From an uncultured Sulfitobacter sp. (GTDB lineage: Bacteria > Pseudomonadota > Alphaproteobacteria > Rhodobacterales > Rhodobacteraceae): DNA of 64,000 bases. Positions 25,427-34,030 of this stretch are shown here, piece by piece (the first letter of the stretch is position 1; each line of letters starts with the position of its first letter). The position numbers and the translations under genes are program-made. The stretch spans positions 1-64,000 of the forward strand of contig CALFWM010000038.1 in assembly GCA_937928635.1 (NCBI GenBank), written 5' to 3'. Under the pieces are notes generated by a model, which saw only the letters and a program-made list of their open reading frames with translations, ran no database searches and had not been told where the DNA came from.

Positions 25427-26260
25427 CCCGGCCAGCACGATAACCCCCGCGCCCAGCATGACATTTAGCGATATGGTTTCGCCAAAGATCAGCACACCGA
25501 TGCCTGCAATGAAAATCAGGTGCAAATAGGCAAAGGGCTGGACCGCACTTACCTCTGCCACTTCATAGCACCGGATCATCAGCCAATGCCCGGCCACGCC
25601 CGAGATGCACAAGGCCAGCATAAAAATCCAATCGGTCGGGTCCAGCGGCTGCCAAAACCAGACCCCGACGAGAGTCATAGCAATCGCGCCACTGACCCCG
25701 GTCCAGAAAAAACTGGTGGCGGTGCTGTCGTTGCGGGCCGCGAACCGGGTCAGCAGCGCATAAAGCGCAAACATCCCCGCCGCCAGAAAAGACACCAGCG
25801 CCTTTGGGTCAAACACCCCGTACCCAGGGCGCAGAATGATCAGCACGCCGATGAAACCAACACCAATGGCCACCCACCGTCGCCAGCCGACATGCTCACC
25901 CAGCACAGGGCCGGAAAGTGCGGCCACCAGCAAGGGATAACAGGCAAAAACCGCATGGGTCTCAACCAGCCCCAGCAGCACATAGGCCACCACCGAAACG
26001 CATATTTCTGCCGCTAGCAGCAGCCCGCGCGCGCCTTGCAGGATCGGCTGGCTGGTTTGCGCCGCCGCCCGCACACCACCCACCTGCCGCTTGGCCAAGG
26101 CGATGACAAAAGCCGCAAAAAACCAGTAGCGGATCATCACGATCATGATGACGTTGTATTTTTCCGCCAGATAGCGCGAAAACCCGTCCTGCACGGCAAA
26201 AATCATCACCGCTGCAATCATCAGCGCCACGCCCAGCCGCACATTGTTGGTCTGGGTCAT
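25391..26260 (-). CDS. EamA/DMT family transporter
   Basis: A 289-residue inner-membrane protein with ten predicted hydrophobic segments and two EamA repeats (drug/metabolite transporter superfamily). Such proteins export amino acids, metabolites or drugs; the substrate is unknown. Its start overlaps the mnmD stop in an ATGA junction, so the two are probably co-translated. Its last 36 bases are also coding on the opposite strand for the end of the lytic transglycosylase; both reading frames look genuine to their ends. Confidence 0.85.
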   Translation of the reverse strand: MTQTNNVRLGVALMIAAVMIFAVQDGFSRYLAEKYNVIMIVMIRYWFFAAFVIALAKRQVGGVRAAAQTSQPILQGARGLLLAAEICVSVVAYVLLGLVETHAVFACYPLLVAALSGPVLGEHVGWRRWVAIGVGFIGVLIILRPGYGVFDPKALVSFLAAGMFALYALLTRFAARNDSTATSFFWTGVSGAIAMTLVGVWFWQPLDPTDWIFMLALCISGVAGHWLMIRCYEVAEVSAVQPFAYLHLIFIAGIGVLIFGETISLNVMLGAGVIVLAGLFTFWRESLHR

Positions 26261-26952
26261 GCCAGACGGCCTTTGGTCATGTGACGTTTGCGGCCATAGC
26301 CCGGGATGCGGGTGATCTCAAACCCCGCATCCGCCAGCCCACGGCGCACAAATCCGGCGGCCGTATAAGTAGCGCAGGTGCCCAGTGGCGCGGTGTGGCG
26401 CGCGACATCCCGCATCAGCTCTGCGGTCCAAAGCTCCGGGTTTTTCGCAGGCGAAAATCCATCCAGAAACCATGCGTCTGCCTGACCGTCCCAGGCACGC
26501 ACCCTGTCGCGCGCATCGCCAATCACAACCGTCAGCTCCAGCCCCGGCAGCCTGATTTGACCACCATCCGTGCACCAGTTTGCGTGCAACAGATCACGCC
26601 GCCCGTCAAAATCCGGAAAGGAGCGGTGCGCGCGCGCCATATCGTCCGGGTCCATCGGAAAGGCCTCAAAACTGGTGAACCGCAGCGCATCTGTTTGCCC
26701 GGACGTCATCCAGGCATCCCATGCCACCAGCACGTTCAACCCCGTGCCAAAGCCCAGTTCAGCGATATGAAACCCGGGCGCAAAGCGTTGCGGCAGGTCG
26801 TTGCCCAGCAGAAACACATGTTCAGTCTCTGCCACCCCGTCGTGGAGCGAGAAAAACGGATCATCAAACAGCGCGGACATCGGCACATCGCCATCCCGCC
26901 AAATGATCTGATCTCTCTGGTTGCCCACCGCCCCATCCTCTATGCTGGCCAT
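26257..26952 (-). CDS. mnmD: tRNA 5-methylaminomethyl-2-thiouridine methyltransferase domain protein
   Basis: A 231-residue SAM-dependent methyltransferase that, in its family, finishes the mnm5 modification at tRNA wobble U34. WRDGDVPMSALFDDPFFS near the start and FHIAELGFGTGLNVLVAW (SAM motif) match the N-terminal half of E. coli MnmC, and WFLDGFSPAKNPELW is the characteristic catalytic-domain motif. The ATG at 26952 is preferred. Unlike E. coli, the FAD-dependent oxidoreductase half is a separate, divergent gene 38 bases away. It is co-translated with the EamA gene downstream. Confidence 0.85.
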   Translation of the reverse strand: MASIEDGAVGNQRDQIIWRDGDVPMSALFDDPFFSLHDGVAETEHVFLLGNDLPQRFAPGFHIAELGFGTGLNVLVAWDAWMTSGQTDALRFTSFEAFPMDPDDMARAHRSFPDFDGRRDLLHANWCTDGGQIRLPGLELTVVIGDARDRVRAWDGQADAWFLDGFSPAKNPELWTAELMRDVARHTAPLGTCATYTAAGFVRRGLADAGFEITRIPGYGRKRHMTKGRLA

Positions 26953-26990
26953 TCCAATGGGACACTTGCGCAAAGGAGGCGTGCTTGGCA

Positions 26991-28022
26991 ATGGCCGACA
27001 TCACAGTGCGCGGCGCAGGGATCTTTGGCCTGTCGATTGCATGGGCCTGCGTGCAGCGCGGTGCCAAGGTCTGTGTGATCGACCCAAATGGCGCGGCGTC
27101 GGGCAGCAGCGGCGGGATTGTCGGCGCGCTGGCCCCCCATGTCCCCGAAAAATGGAGCCCAAAGAAAGCGTTTCAACTGCAAAGCCTGCTGATGGCAAAA
27201 CGCTTTTGGGCCGAGGTTGAGGCCATTGGTGGTGTGCCCTCCGGTTATACCCGCAGCGGGCGCATTCAACCCCTTGCCGATGCGCGCGCCGTCACCCTGG
27301 CCAAGGCCAGAGCGGAGGGCGCGCGTGACCTGTGGCACCAGCACGCCACATGGCAAGTGATCCCGGTGCCTGATACCCCCTTTGCCCCGCTAAGCCCCAC
27401 CGGGTGGGTGATCCATGACACGCTTTCGGCACTGATCCATCCGCGTCAGGCCTGTGCAGCGCTGGTCAGCGCCCTGGCCGCCAAAGGGGTGCATGTGACG
27501 TCCGATGGCGCGGATGGGGGCAAGACAATCTGGGCCACCGGGGCGCAGGGGCTTGAGGAGATGACCGTAAATCATCACCGTCTGGTGGGTGCCGGGTTAA
27601 AGGGGCAAGCAGCGCTGTTGCGTTACGCCGCCCCCGGTGCACCGCAGCTGTTTGTCGATGGCGTGCATATTATCCCGCATCTTGATGGCACAACGGCCAT
27701 TGGCTCCACGTCAGAACGTTATTTTGAAGACCCAAAAGGAACCGATGAACAGCTCGATATGCTGATTGAACAGGCCCGCGCCGCCGTCCCCGCCCTGCTG
27801 AACGCACCTGTCATCGAACGCTGGGCCGGATTGCGCCCCCGCGCACGCAGCCGCGCGCCGATGATGGGGGCATGGCCCGATCGCCCCACAGATTTCATCG
27901 CCAATGGCGGGTTCAAAATCGGGTTTGGCATGGCCCCCAAAGTGGCCGAGGTCATGGCCGATTTGGTATTGGACGGGCGCGACGCCATTCCCGACGGTTT
28001 TCGTGTCGAGGATAACCTTTAG
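26991..28022 (+). CDS. FAD-dependent oxidoreductase, MnmC oxidoreductase-like
   Basis: A 343-residue DAO-type flavoprotein with an N-terminal GxGxxG dinucleotide motif (VRGAGIFGLSIAWACVQRG) and a C-terminal NGGFKIGFGMAP segment. It is divergently adjacent to the MnmD-type methyltransferase gene, and matches the layout of the second half of bifunctional MnmC, which oxidatively removes the carboxymethyl group from cmnm5U34. That function is inferred from context; a glycine or other amino-acid oxidase is possible. The strong AAAGGAGG (26972-26979) lies 11 bases before the ATG and 5 before a TTG two codons upstream (26985), so either start may be used. Its stop overlaps the converging hydratase gene by 4 bases. 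Confidence 0.78.
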   Translation: MADITVRGAGIFGLSIAWACVQRGAKVCVIDPNGAASGSSGGIVGALAPHVPEKWSPKKAFQLQSLLMAKRFWAEVEAIGGVPSGYTRSGRIQPLADARAVTLAKARAEGARDLWHQHATWQVIPVPDTPFAPLSPTGWVIHDTLSALIHPRQACAALVSALAAKGVHVTSDGADGGKTIWATGAQGLEEMTVNHHRLVGAGLKGQAALLRYAAPGAPQLFVDGVHIIPHLDGTTAIGSTSERYFEDPKGTDEQLDMLIEQARAAVPALLNAPVIERWAGLRPRARSRAPMMGAWPDRPTDFIANGGFKIGFGMAPKVAEVMADLVLDGRDAIPDGFRVEDNL

Positions 28023-28816
28023 GCCGACGCCGTCATGCACAGCCGCCCATCCGGCCCCTCGACCCATAACTCCCGGCCCTTGCGACACATCCTCGCCGTT
28101 TCAAAATGCATCAAAGGGGCAGTCGCGCGGAACTGAAAGGTTTTGAGCGGCCCCAGCTCTCGTTCTGCTTTCAACATCAAGAGCTGTGCCAGCAACGGGC
28201 CGTGCACCACCAAACCGGCATACCCTTCGACATCGCGGGCATAGTCCAGATCATAATGAATGCGGTGCCCGTTAAAGGTCAGCGCGGAATAGCGGAACAG
28301 CAATGTGGAGGAGAATTCGACACGTTCCGCGGTGTCCGCATCGGCTGGTGCGCATGGCGCAATTTGTTTTGGGGCACCCGCTGCCGGGTCTTCGCGGTAC
28401 ACAAGGTCTTGCCATTCGTGCAGGCACAGCACCCCGTTCTGCGTAATGTCATGGCGCAACGTGACGAAACCGAGTGGCCCGGTGCGGCCCACCTTACGGG
28501 TATGGCTTTCACAGATGGTGGTGCGGGTGGCCTGCTGCCCGGCGATCAGATCTTGCAGAAACTGCAAGCGCCCGCCTGCCCACATCCGTCGGGGCAGGCC
28601 CATGTCAGGGATGATGCCACCCACCTTGATATGCCCGTCCCGACCCAGCGCGCCGGGTGGCTGTGGTGCCCAGAAATAAAGCTGATGAAAGAACGGCGGC
28701 AGAGCATCCCCCGCCGCAATTGTGGCATCCCGCCCCAGTGCGATCTGCATGGCATTCGCGCGCGCGGGGTCCATCACATCGCTTTGACTTGTGGCATCTG
28801 GCGGGGCAACGTCCAT
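28019..28816 (-). CDS. MaoC-like hydratase, mesaconyl-C4-CoA/HTD2 type
   Basis: A 265-residue hot-dog-fold protein of the group with mesaconyl-C4-CoA hydratases and fungal HTD2 dehydratases. An N-terminal FAS1-like dehydratase half carries MWAGGRLQFLQD, and the C-terminal half has the catalytic region NGHRIHYDLDYARDVEGYAGLVVHGP (shown in part: HRIHYDLDYA, YAGLVVHGPL). It would hydrate or dehydrate a CoA thioester; the exact substrate is not evident and no CoA-pathway genes flank it. It diverges from the VOC gene with 27 bases between starts. Confidence 0.78.
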   Translation of the reverse strand: MDVAPPDATSQSDVMDPARANAMQIALGRDATIAAGDALPPFFHQLYFWAPQPPGALGRDGHIKVGGIIPDMGLPRRMWAGGRLQFLQDLIAGQQATRTTICESHTRKVGRTGPLGFVTLRHDITQNGVLCLHEWQDLVYREDPAAGAPKQIAPCAPADADTAERVEFSSTLLFRYSALTFNGHRIHYDLDYARDVEGYAGLVVHGPLLAQLLMLKAERELGPLKTFQFRATAPLMHFETARMCRKGRELWVEGPDGRLCMTASA

Positions 28817-28843
28817 GCCACAGCCCTAACCCAAGGTTCACCC

Positions 28844-29254
28844 ATGCCGCAATCCCCCGCCCCCTGCCTGCACCAGCTGGATCATTTTGTGCTGACCGTG
28901 GCGGATATTGCCGCTACCGCCACGTTCTATGCCAAGGTGTTGGGCATGCAGGCAGAGACGTTTGACACGCCCGATGGCATTACGCGTCATGCCCTGTTTT
29001 TTGGACACGCCAAAATCAATCTGCATCAGCACGGAGCTGAGTTTGAGCCCAAGGCCGCGCGCCCCACACCGGGCAGTGCTGATCTGTGCTTTCTCACCCA
29101 TACGCCCATTTCTGACTGGGTGGATCATCTTGCCCGCGTACAGACCCCAATTGAACAAGGCCCCGTTGCCCGCACCGGGGCAACAGGGCCTTTGACATCA
29201 ATTTACCTGCGCGACCCTGATCAAAATCTGATCGAGATCAGTACGTTAGACTAA
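28844..29254 (+). CDS. VOC family (glyoxalase-like) protein
   Basis: A 136-residue vicinal-oxygen-chelate protein. LDHFVLTVADIAATATFYAK at residues 11-30 and the final YLRDPDQNLIEI are family hallmarks, with metal-binding His and Glu at those positions. Many members are dioxygenases, lyases or resistance proteins; function is unassigned. The start is the ATG at 28844; a much longer upstream extension in the same frame lies antisense to the hydratase gene and is rejected. The stop overlaps the converging FMN reductase gene by 9 bases. Confidence 0.83.
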   Translation: MPQSPAPCLHQLDHFVLTVADIAATATFYAKVLGMQAETFDTPDGITRHALFFGHAKINLHQHGAEFEPKAARPTPGSADLCFLTHTPISDWVDHLARVQTPIEQGPVARTGATGPLTSIYLRDPDQNLIEISTLD

Positions 29255-29782
29255 TTCACGCAAAGATTTCATCAGTGTGGTCAGGTCTTTGACATACATC
29301 TCACCCTTGAGCTGGCCCTGTTCATCAAAAGCCTCGTAGCTGGCAGCGACGTGAACTTCAGGACCTTGCAGGATCATTGGCCGGAACGGTTGCAAAAAGC
29401 TGCGCAATGTCATGGTGGCGCGTTCGCCCCCTGTGCGCCCGGCGGCTGCGCTCATGATCGCGACGGGTTTGCCGGTCCAGGGGGTGCCCTCCACCCGGCT
29501 GACCCAGTCAAAGGCATTTTTCAACGCGCCTGACGGGCCTTTGTTATACTCCGGCGAAGCAATCAAAACCGCGTCTGCATCCGCGATCTGCTGGGCCAAT
29601 GTGTGCACAACGGCTGGCACGCCGTGCGCCTCTTCATCATCGCCATTGTAGAGCGGCAGATTGATATCAGCCTCCGTGTAGCTGGCATCTCCAAACAGGC
29701 GCGCGGCCTCTTTCAGCAACTGGCGATTGGTGGACGCTTTGCGCAAAGCGCCGGAAATTCCCAAAAGTTTGGGTGTAGACAT
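29246..29782 (-). CDS. NADPH-dependent FMN reductase family protein
   Basis: A 178-residue flavodoxin-fold reductase. GISGALRKASTNRQLL near the N-terminus is the phosphate-binding loop and ASPEYNKGPSGALKNAFDWVSR (shown in part: SPEYNKGPSGALKNA) is the NADPH-dependent FMN reductase signature. It reduces flavins, quinones or related compounds with NAD(P)H. No partner oxygenase is adjacent, so a general redox or stress role is likely. AAAGGAG lies upstream of the ATG at 29782. Confidence 0.88.
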   Translation of the reverse strand: MSTPKLLGISGALRKASTNRQLLKEAARLFGDASYTEADINLPLYNGDDEEAHGVPAVVHTLAQQIADADAVLIASPEYNKGPSGALKNAFDWVSRVEGTPWTGKPVAIMSAAAGRTGGERATMTLRSFLQPFRPMILQGPEVHVAASYEAFDEQGQLKGEMYVKDLTTLMKSLRELV

Positions 29783-29834
29783 CGTGCTGACTCCTTTGTG
29801 GCTGAACTTGACCTTAACCTGTTACCTCTGTGCT

Positions 29835-29869
29835 AAAAAACAATAAGCCCCCGCGCAATGCAGGGGCTC
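29835..29869 (-). terminator. Terminator after the OmpA-like lipoprotein gene
   Basis: On the minus strand a GC-rich stem (AGCCCCTGC with GCGGGGGCT) is followed by ATTGTTTTTT. It lies just beyond the lipoprotein stop and before the FMN reductase start. Confidence 0.75.
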
Positions 29870-29896
29870 TGAGGAAATTTGCACAACGCCAAAAAG

Positions 29897-30565
29897 TCAG
29901 GCGTTTGGTAGGATCACGATCTCAACACGGCGGTTCTGCGCCTTGCCCTCTGCTGTCAGATTGCTGGCAATGGGCTGACTTTCACCGCGCCCAAAGGCCT
30001 GCACACGAGAGGCCGGAACACCGCGCGACAGCAGGATGTTGGAAACCGCACTGGCACGCCCTTCGGACAATTGTTGGTTAAACGCGGCCTCACCGTCGCT
30101 GTCAGTGTGGCCCACAACCTGAATGGTCGATTCCGCGTAGACCTGCACGTTGTTGGCCAGTGCGGTCAGATCATCAACCATGCGCGGTTCAACCGCGGTG
30201 CTGTTGGTGGCAAACAAAATGTCCTGCGGAAGGGTGACGATCAACCGATCACCCGTATTGTTGATGCCAACATCATTGCCCAGCGATTGGCGCAGATCCG
30301 CCTCTTGCTTGTCCAGTGAATAGCCAACACCGGCCCCGATCGCACCGCCGACAACCGCACCTTTCAGCGCGCCCTCTGCCCGATCGCCATCATTGGAGGT
30401 CAAAACCCCCAGCAACGCGCCAGAGGCCGCACCAATCAACGCGCCGTTCTTGGTTTTCTGGTTCGGATCACCCGGTTGGGCGACCAATTGGCCGGGGTCC
30501 GTACAGGCACCCAATGCCAGCGTGCCCGCCAGCGCCACTGCAAGTGTCATCTTTGAAAAAGTCAT
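29897..30565 (-). CDS. OmpA-family lipoprotein with glycine-zipper domain
   Basis: A 222-residue envelope lipoprotein. The N-terminal signal ends in a lipobox (LALGAC, Cys near residue 20). A glycine-zipper section follows (NGALIGAASGALLGVLTSN, then GAVVGGAIGAGVGYSLD), and the C-terminal half is an OmpA peptidoglycan-binding domain with GHTDSDGEAAFNQQLSEGRA and NRRVEIVILP. It resembles YiaD-type outer-membrane lipoproteins that tether the envelope to peptidoglycan. The ATG at 30565 has GAAGG 8 bases upstream; one five codons earlier is possible. A terminator follows. Confidence 0.88.
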   Translation of the reverse strand: MTFSKMTLAVALAGTLALGACTDPGQLVAQPGDPNQKTKNGALIGAASGALLGVLTSNDGDRAEGALKGAVVGGAIGAGVGYSLDKQEADLRQSLGNDVGINNTGDRLIVTLPQDILFATNSTAVEPRMVDDLTALANNVQVYAESTIQVVGHTDSDGEAAFNQQLSEGRASAVSNILLSRGVPASRVQAFGRGESQPIASNLTAEGKAQNRRVEIVILPNA

Positions 30566-30698
30566 TGCTACTGCCTTCATGTTACGGCCCCGTTCGGGCG
30601 GGGCATCTTTGTCTGCTCAATATATAGCGCGGGACGGCGTGGCACATCACGGGGAAAATATCATCGGCAATAACCCGCCAGTCTAATGGCTCTGCATT

Positions 30699-31562
30699 TC
30701 AAGCCTCTGCGCGTGCCGCTTCAAAGGCCAGCATGGCGCGTTTAACAGGCAGGCCCCAGTGATACCCGCCCAATGCACCCGATTTACGCAAGGCCCGGTG
30801 ACAGGGGATCAGCCAACTGACCGGATTGCGCCCCACTGCGGTGCCCACGGCACGCACAGCTTTTGGGTGGCCAATGGCCTGTGCAATGTCAGAATAGGTT
30901 GTGACCTGACCGGAAGGGATGTGCAGCAATGCCTCCCACACTTTGATTTGAAACGGCGCGCCCATCATTAACAAAGGTGCCTTTTCCGCCGCCCCCGCCC
31001 CGGCTCCAAAAGCCGTTGTGACCCATGGGCGCAAGGCGTCTGCGTCCTGCACAAATTGCGCATGGGGCCAGCGTTTGAACAGGTCTTCCCTGGCCACGTC
31101 CTCGCCCATTTCAGCGGCCAAAGCCATGCCGCAGATGCCCTTCTTTGTGCCGGTGACAAGCGCGCGACCAAAGGGGCTGTCAAACCAGCCCCAGTTGATG
31201 GTCAGGCCCTCCCCCCCTTTGGCAAATTCGCCGGGGCTCATCGCCTCCCAGCGCAGAAACAGATCATGCAGGCGCCCTGTACCAGACAAGCCCACAGAAT
31301 GTGCGGCTTGTAAGGTGGTGGTCTGCTCACGCAGCATCGCCTTGGCCTGCCCGAGCATCAGATATTGCTGATAACGTTTGGGGGACACGCCAACCCAGCG
31401 CGAAAACAGGCGCTGAAAATGCGCAGGCGACATATCCATCTGACGCGCAATATCATCAAGGTGCATGGGGTCATCGGCGTTATCAATCAGATCAATGGCC
31501 CGGCGCATGACGCCGTAGTGATAGCCCTGATCGGCGGTTGGGATGGGGTGCATCTGTGTCAT
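30699..31562 (-). CDS. AraC-type regulator fused to methylated-DNA-protein cysteine methyltransferase
   Basis: A 287-residue Ada-like protein. Residues about 15-115 form an AraC helix-turn-helix domain (LDDIARQMDMSPAHFQRLF), and the C-terminal 170 form an O6-alkylguanine-DNA alkyltransferase with the active-site PCHR in WLIPCHRALRKSGALGGY. It lacks the N-terminal zinc Ada domain that senses methyl phosphotriesters, so it cannot be switched like E. coli Ada. It should repair O6-methylguanine and may regulate its own gene. It is divergent from nth, another DNA-repair gene, 110 bases away. Confidence 0.9.
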   Translation of the reverse strand: MTQMHPIPTADQGYHYGVMRRAIDLIDNADDPMHLDDIARQMDMSPAHFQRLFSRWVGVSPKRYQQYLMLGQAKAMLREQTTTLQAAHSVGLSGTGRLHDLFLRWEAMSPGEFAKGGEGLTINWGWFDSPFGRALVTGTKKGICGMALAAEMGEDVAREDLFKRWPHAQFVQDADALRPWVTTAFGAGAGAAEKAPLLMMGAPFQIKVWEALLHIPSGQVTTYSDIAQAIGHPKAVRAVGTAVGRNPVSWLIPCHRALRKSGALGGYHWGLPVKRAMLAFEAARAEA

Positions 31563-31672
31563 GCGCTCACTCTAGGGACCCCGCAGCTGTCCGGCGACCC
31601 GAAACTTGCGCTTAGGCACTTTTGACAAGTGCCTGCTTGCCCTGCGCGCCCATTCCGCGCATACCGACGCCC

Positions 31673-32317
31673 ATGGCAAAACAGCTTGATTATCATACCA
31701 TCCGCGCGATTTTTGAACGCTTTCACGATGCCGAGGCCGAACCAAAAGGGGAGCTGGAGCACGTGAATGTCTATACGCTGGTTGTGGCCGTCGCCCTGAG
31801 CGCGCAAGCCACAGATGCAGGCGTCAACAAAGCCACCCGCGCGCTGTTTCAGATCGCGGACACGCCGCAAAAGATGCTCGACCTCGGGCTTGAGGGGCTG
31901 ACGGAGCATATCAAGACCATCGGCCTGTTCCGTCAAAAAGCCAAGAATGTCATCAAGTTGAGCCAGATTCTGGTCGATCAATACAACGGCGAAGTCCCCA
32001 ATTCGCGCGCCGCCCTGCAAGGGCTGCCCGGCGTGGGGCGCAAGACGGCCAATGTTGTGCTGAACATGTGGTGGGGCCAGCCGGCCCAGGCCGTGGACAC
32101 GCATATCTTTCGCGTGGGCAACCGCACCGGCATTGCGCCGGGCAAATCGGTGGACGCGGTCGAACGGGCCATCGAAGACCACATTCCCGCTGATTTTCAG
32201 CTGCATGCACATCACTGGCTGATCCTGCATGGCCGCTATCACTGCAAGGCGCGCAAACCCTTGTGCCGCACTTGCCTCATCCGCGATCTTTGCTCTTTTG
32301 AGGACAAAACAGAATGA
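31673..32317 (+). CDS. nth: Endonuclease III
   Basis: A 214-residue DNA glycosylase and AP lyase that removes oxidised pyrimidines. The helix-hairpin-helix LPGVGRKTANVVLN is followed by VDTHIFRV with the catalytic Asp, and the lysine nucleophile lies in SAQATDAGVNKATRALF. The C-terminal [4Fe-4S] motif is C-x6-C-x2-C-x5-C (from CKARKPLC to DLC). The ATG at 31673 is the family start; the upstream TTG frame adds 17 unlike residues. Its stop overlaps the kinase start (ATGA), forming a short operon. Confidence 0.94.
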   Translation: MAKQLDYHTIRAIFERFHDAEAEPKGELEHVNVYTLVVAVALSAQATDAGVNKATRALFQIADTPQKMLDLGLEGLTEHIKTIGLFRQKAKNVIKLSQILVDQYNGEVPNSRAALQGLPGVGRKTANVVLNMWWGQPAQAVDTHIFRVGNRTGIAPGKSVDAVERAIEDHIPADFQLHAHHWLILHGRYHCKARKPLCRTCLIRDLCSFEDKTE

Positions 32318-33306
32318 CCAAAACCTACGACCTCGTTGGCATCGGAAATGCCGTTGTGGACGTGATCACCCAGTGTGACGACAGCTTTCTTGACCTGATG
32401 GGCATTGAAAAAGGCATCATGCAGTTGATTGAGCAGGAGCGGGGCGAAACGCTATATGCCGCGATGTCTGAGCGCGTGCAGACCCCCGGTGGTGCTGTGG
32501 CGAATACAATTGCGGGTGCCGGTGCGCTGGGCATGCAGACGGCATTTATTGGGCGTGTGCGGGATGATGCATTGGGTCAGTTTTATGCCGATGCCATGAC
32601 CGACAATGGCATTGATTTTGTGAACCCACCTGTTGCTGACGGCGAAACGCCCACCTCCCGCTGCATGATCTTTGTGACACCGGATGGGGAGCGGTCGCTG
32701 AACACCTATCTCGGTATTTCCACTGGGCTAACTTCTGATGACGTGCCCGAAGCCGTGTCCGGCAATGCCAGACTGATGTTTCTTGAGGGCTATCTGTTTG
32801 ATCATGACGCGGGCAAGACCGCCTTTCGCGAAGCCGCGCGGGCCACAACAGCAGGCGGCGGGCTGGCGGGGATCGCGATCTCTGATCCGTTCTGCGTGGA
32901 GCGTCACCGCGCCGATTTCCTGTCACTGATCAAGAACGATCTGGATTATGTGATCGGCAATCACCATGAAATCATGTCGCTGTTTGAAACAGATGATCTT
33001 GAGGCAGCACTGCGCAAAACTGCCGATATCTGCGCCAATGTGGTCTGTACCCGGTCTGGTGAGGGCGTCACGCTGATCCGCGATGGCGAACGCGTGGACG
33101 TGCCCGTACAATCAGTGACCCCGGTGGATGCCACCGGTGCTGGCGATCAATTTGCCGCGGGCTTCCTTTATGGCATGTCCACGGGTGCGGATCTGGAAAC
33201 CTGCGGACGCATGGGCAACCTGTGTGCAGGTGAGGTGATCAGCCACATCGGCCCGCGGCCACAAAAAGACATGCTGGCCGCGTTCAAAGCCGAAGGGTTG
33301 ATCTGA
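32314..33306 (+). CDS. PfkB family kinase, adenosine kinase-like
   Basis: A 330-residue ribokinase-fold sugar/nucleoside kinase. GGAVANTIAGAGALG near residues 54-67 is the substrate-side motif and TPVDATGAGDQFAAGFLYG near residues 269-287 carries the anion hole and catalytic Asp. Roseobacter proteins of this kind are usually named adenosine kinase (adenosine to AMP), but the substrate is not proven by sequence. It overlaps nth by four bases and is followed after one base by a GNAT gene. Confidence 0.87.
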   Translation: MTKTYDLVGIGNAVVDVITQCDDSFLDLMGIEKGIMQLIEQERGETLYAAMSERVQTPGGAVANTIAGAGALGMQTAFIGRVRDDALGQFYADAMTDNGIDFVNPPVADGETPTSRCMIFVTPDGERSLNTYLGISTGLTSDDVPEAVSGNARLMFLEGYLFDHDAGKTAFREAARATTAGGGLAGIAISDPFCVERHRADFLSLIKNDLDYVIGNHHEIMSLFETDDLEAALRKTADICANVVCTRSGEGVTLIRDGERVDVPVQSVTPVDATGAGDQFAAGFLYGMSTGADLETCGRMGNLCAGEVISHIGPRPQKDMLAAFKAEGLI

Positions 33307-33307
33307 T

Positions 33308-33901
33308 ATGATCGCAAATGGGTCCCATGACGTCCCCGCGGGCAAGATTGTGATGGCCATCACGCGTCTGGAAATGAAGACAAAACCGCCCTTGCCGGAT
33401 GTGGCCCTGCCGCAGGGCATGACGTTTGAAGCAGTGAAATTTGATCCTCCACACTATCGTGATCTGTTCACGCGGGTGGGCCAGGAGTGGCTGTGGTATT
33501 CACGGCTGAACAAAAGTGACCGCGAGTTGGCCGCGCATTTTAGCGACCCCAAGGTGCAGATGTTCACGCTGCGCAAGGACGGTCAGGATGAGGCGATGCT
33601 GGAACTTGATTTTCGCGTCGCGGAAGAATGTGAGCTGGCCTACTTTGGTCTGACGGCCCCGTTGATCGGGTGCGGGGCGGGGCGATTTTTGATGACCCAA
33701 GCCATCACGCTTGCCTGGGAACAGCCCATAAAGCGGTTTCATTTGAAGACCTGCAATTACGACAGCCCGCAAGCCCTCGGGTTTTATCTGCGCAGCGGCT
33801 TTGTCCCTTATGGGCGGCAGATTGAGATTGACGATGACCCGCGCTTGACTGGCGTTGTGCCCACAACTGCCGCACCGCATGTGCCGATTATCGCCGGATG
33901 A
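33308..33901 (+). CDS. GNAT family N-acetyltransferase
   Basis: A 197-residue acyltransferase of the GNAT fold. A weak acetyl-CoA loop is seen in LIGCGAGRFLMTQAI (about residues 119-133) and the C-terminal NYDSPQALGFYLRSGFVPYG is typical of the last strands. The acceptor is unknown. The ATG at 33308 directly follows the kinase stop, suggesting coupling; an internal ATG at 33353 is an alternative start because the first 15 residues lack clear character. Confidence 0.8.
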   Translation: MIANGSHDVPAGKIVMAITRLEMKTKPPLPDVALPQGMTFEAVKFDPPHYRDLFTRVGQEWLWYSRLNKSDRELAAHFSDPKVQMFTLRKDGQDEAMLELDFRVAEECELAYFGLTAPLIGCGAGRFLMTQAITLAWEQPIKRFHLKTCNYDSPQALGFYLRSGFVPYGRQIEIDDDPRLTGVVPTTAAPHVPIIAG

Positions 33902-34030
33902 TGTACTTTTCTGGATTTGCGCGGCCTTTTGACCGCGCGGCGCACCGCCAAGCCGGGGCTTGTCGGATGAGGGCTGCCTGCCCTCATACTCCCGGGGAAG
34001 AGTTAAGGCCAGAAAGAGGAGCGATTTGCA
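33902..34030. repeat. Convergent gap with dispersed repeat copy B and two hairpins
   Basis: Contains GCGCGG/CCGCGC (33918-33937), TGAGGGC/GCCCTCA (33968-33974 and 33980-33986), and 33995-34019, which matches the opposite strand of 19266-19290 at 24 of 25 bases. It separates the converging GNAT and secreted-protein genes. Confidence 0.7.

Noticed and set aside
28106..28843. 246-codon upstream extension of the VOC gene
   Set aside because: Antisense to the MaoC-like hydratase gene; the VOC family start is at 28844.
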